Assembly: GCA_903844635.1 (NCBI GenBank)
Contig: CAIMUF010000079.1
Coordinates: 1-42,937 of the forward strand
Direction: 5' to 3'
DNA from: an uncultured Sulfuricurvum sp.
GTDB taxonomy: Bacteria > Campylobacterota > Campylobacteria > Campylobacterales > Sulfurimonadaceae
Length of the DNA: 42,937 nt
In this document: piece by piece, positions 41,588-42,937 of the stretch
How the letters are laid out: each line of letters begins with the position of its first letter
How positions within the stretch are numbered: the stretch's first letter is position 1
Program-made: the position numbers and the translations under genes
The notes under the pieces: model-generated
What the model was told of the DNA's origin: nothing
Databases searched by the model: none
The model's input: only the letters and a program-made list of their open reading frames with translations

Positions 41588-42386
41588 TTACTCACTTGCG
41601 AAAAAAATTTCTCAAAATGCAGCTCTAACAGAGCAATTACAAGCTGTGGAAAAGATTCCTGAAATAGTTATTGAAGTTCCTCTTTCTAAATTGATCTCAA
41701 ATCCTTATCAGCCACGGATTCAAATGGAGCCCGAGGCGCTTAGAGAGCTTTCTAACTCAATTGCAGAAAATGGATTGCTTCAGCCAATCGTTGTATCAAA
41801 AGATGGTGAAGTTTTAACTATTATTGCAGGACATCGACGAGCAGAAGCACACAAATTACTCGGAAAAGAGCTGATTAAAGCAATAATAATGGATAAAGTT
41901 GTGCATGCACAACTCGCACTACTTCCTTTAGTTGAAAATCTTCAGCGTAGTGATATGGACCCGATTGAAAATGCTATTGCGTTTAAAAAAATTTTAGATG
42001 ATCATATCGTTGAAAGTCAAAATGAGTTGGCGGAAAAAGTCGGTGTTTCTAAAAGTTGGTTATCTAAAACCCTTTCTATATTACGATTGCCTTCTACTCT
42101 TTTAGTGAAGATTCAGGCTGATAAGTACTCTGATATTACTGTGCTTTCAGCGCTCAATAAAATTCCAGAAAACCAAATTGAAAAAATTTACAACGTAGTC
42201 AAATTGATGCAAAGAAATGAAGCACTTGAAATGATAAAAAAAGCCGTACTAAAACCAACAAAAGAAAAATCAAAAATTGAAATTTCAAAAAATAAAGTTG
42301 TTATCAATACAAGTGGTCTGTCAAAAGTAAATCAAGATAAATTAAGTACCCTTTTAAAAGACATAGAAAGATTATTTGAAAAATAA
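41568..42386 (+). CDS. parB: ParB-family centromere-binding protein
   Basis: A 272-aa protein. The N-terminal ParB/Srx domain has NPYQPR (about 45), ENGLLQPIVV, GHRRAEAHK (the GxRR CTP-binding box) and ENLQRSDMDPIENA. The central HTH is SQNELAEKVGVSKSWLSKTL. The C-terminal 60 residues are Lys-rich and probably dimerise. ParB spreads from parS as a CTP clamp. The start is the ATG at 41568, with AGAAGG upstream. Two copies of an 18-bp palindrome lie in and after this gene. The GERR motif reads GHRR here. Confidence 0.93.
   Translation: MQRKKIDYSLAKKISQNAALTEQLQAVEKIPEIVIEVPLSKLISNPYQPRIQMEPEALRELSNSIAENGLLQPIVVSKDGEVLTIIAGHRRAEAHKLLGKELIKAIIMDKVVHAQLALLPLVENLQRSDMDPIENAIAFKKILDDHIVESQNELAEKVGVSKSWLSKTLSILRLPSTLLVKIQADKYSDITVLSALNKIPENQIEKIYNVVKLMQRNEALEMIKKAVLKPTKEKSKIEISKNKVVINTSGLSKVNQDKLSTLLKDIERLFEK
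41897..41914. repeat. parS: candidate parS site 1, inside parB
   Basis: AGTTGTGCATGCACAACT is a perfect 18-bp palindrome in the parB coding sequence (codons for VVHAQ). It is identical to the palindrome after the gene at 42404-42421. No other copy was noticed in the window. Confidence 0.65.
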
Positions 42387-42403
42387 ACTGTATTATTTAA
42401 GTA

Positions 42404-42421
42404 AGTTGTGCATGCACAACT
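42404..42421. repeat. parS: candidate parS site 2, just after parB
   Basis: AGTTGTGCATGCACAACT, the second exact copy, begins 18 bases after the parB stop. A palindrome duplicated at a par locus is the usual form of a centromere. It differs from the chromosomal parS core (GTTTCACGTGAAAC). Confidence 0.7.
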
Positions 42422-42937
42422 GTATAATTTATTAAAGTTAGCCTCAATGGACAATGAGAAGATCAAACTGTTATTTGTGTTTGGGTGAAGACTTTTTACT
42501 AAAGAGGAACATCTTTTGCTTTCAAAATGTTCATAATACGACTATTAAAAAAACTATTTCGAATTCGTACTAAAAGATACAGAGAGTACCACATGACGAA
42601 TATAGCGTTTGGGTGTGTGGAGTAGGGGAACTATATCTATTAGATTATCCGATTCCAAACGATACTTTTTTTAAATCAACTTCTTCATCATTCGGCACAA
42701 TCCAGTACAAGCACGGTTTTATATAATCCTCTCTAAAAAGAACGTGGATGTACAACAGTTAGAATATATAAAGTCCTTAAAATATGCAGATAAAGCATTC
42801 TTTACACTTTCCAAAATTTAAATCTGAAGTGCAATTTTTGAAAATCTCTTAAAATAAGAGAAACGAATAAAATAAAGAATTGTAGTTTTGGATTTGAAGA
42901 GGTTAAATGTTAAACTCTACCTTCAAATTCTAACCAC
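42422..42937. other. end region without a recognisable gene
   Basis: About 515 bases, AT-rich, running to the window edge. No convincing frame, terminator or repeat was found. Tn3 transposase coding sequence was not recognised here, so if the window is circular the transposase at its start is truncated. Confidence 0.4.

Overview
This 42.9 kb AT-rich window looks like a plasmid, or a large part of one, from a free-living Campylobacterota host, probably near Sulfuricurvum or Sulfurimonas. That host guess is inference from gene style, low GC and a sigma-54-type promoter. The plasmid reading rests on the right end. There sit an iteron origin with a perfect DnaA box (about 38.2-38.7 kb), a replication initiator, a DnaB-N/RepA-like helicase and a divergent parA-parB pair. 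Two copies of an 18-bp palindrome, one inside parB and one just after it, are candidate parS sites. The first 156 bases are the C-terminal end of a Tn3-family transposase cut by the window edge.

Layout: 0.2-1.1 kb holds an unknown gene and a RelE/HigB-HigA toxin-antitoxin pair. From 9.9 to 1.6 kb on the minus strand runs a metal-resistance block: OmpR-type regulator, histidine kinase, a small exported protein, then TolC-like, membrane-fusion and HME-RND pump genes. A PhoB/OmpR-like direct repeat lies in front of the exported-protein gene. From 10.2 to 16.6 kb are envelope genes: small exported proteins, an EF-hand protein behind a sigma-54 promoter and a large palindrome, a polysaccharide deacetylase, a WaaE/LgtF-like glycosyltransferase, a PAP2 phosphatase, a DUF4337 protein, a TPR membrane protein and a putative outer-membrane barrel.

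From 17 to 26.1 kb is an accessory zone rich in toxin-antitoxin-like modules: an AbiEi/AbiEii-like pair, a tyrosine recombinase, a ParE-type pair, a 'mobile mystery' regulator with a decayed Fic partner, an intact Fic protein, a 1.4 kb non-coding stretch full of hairpins, and a decayed hicAB pair. From 26.1 to 28.1 kb is a second tyrosine recombinase coupled to a small HTH-like gene.

From 28.5 to 31.5 kb is a compact operon of eight or nine small genes. It includes several small membrane proteins, a WGR-domain protein and a possible toxin-like DUF4258-type protein. It is divergent from a small XRE repressor across a repeat-rich control region. This is the best candidate for an undescribed system. 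From 32.2 to 38 kb are a small membrane protein, a periplasmic-sensor PAS-GGDEF-EAL protein, a DUF3293 protein, a DnaQ-like remnant and an FAD amine oxidase. Replication and partition genes follow.

Together the window combines plasmid maintenance (rep, par, toxin-antitoxin, recombinases) with a cargo of metal efflux, envelope modification and signalling. Functions are inferred from motifs read by eye; no searches were run.
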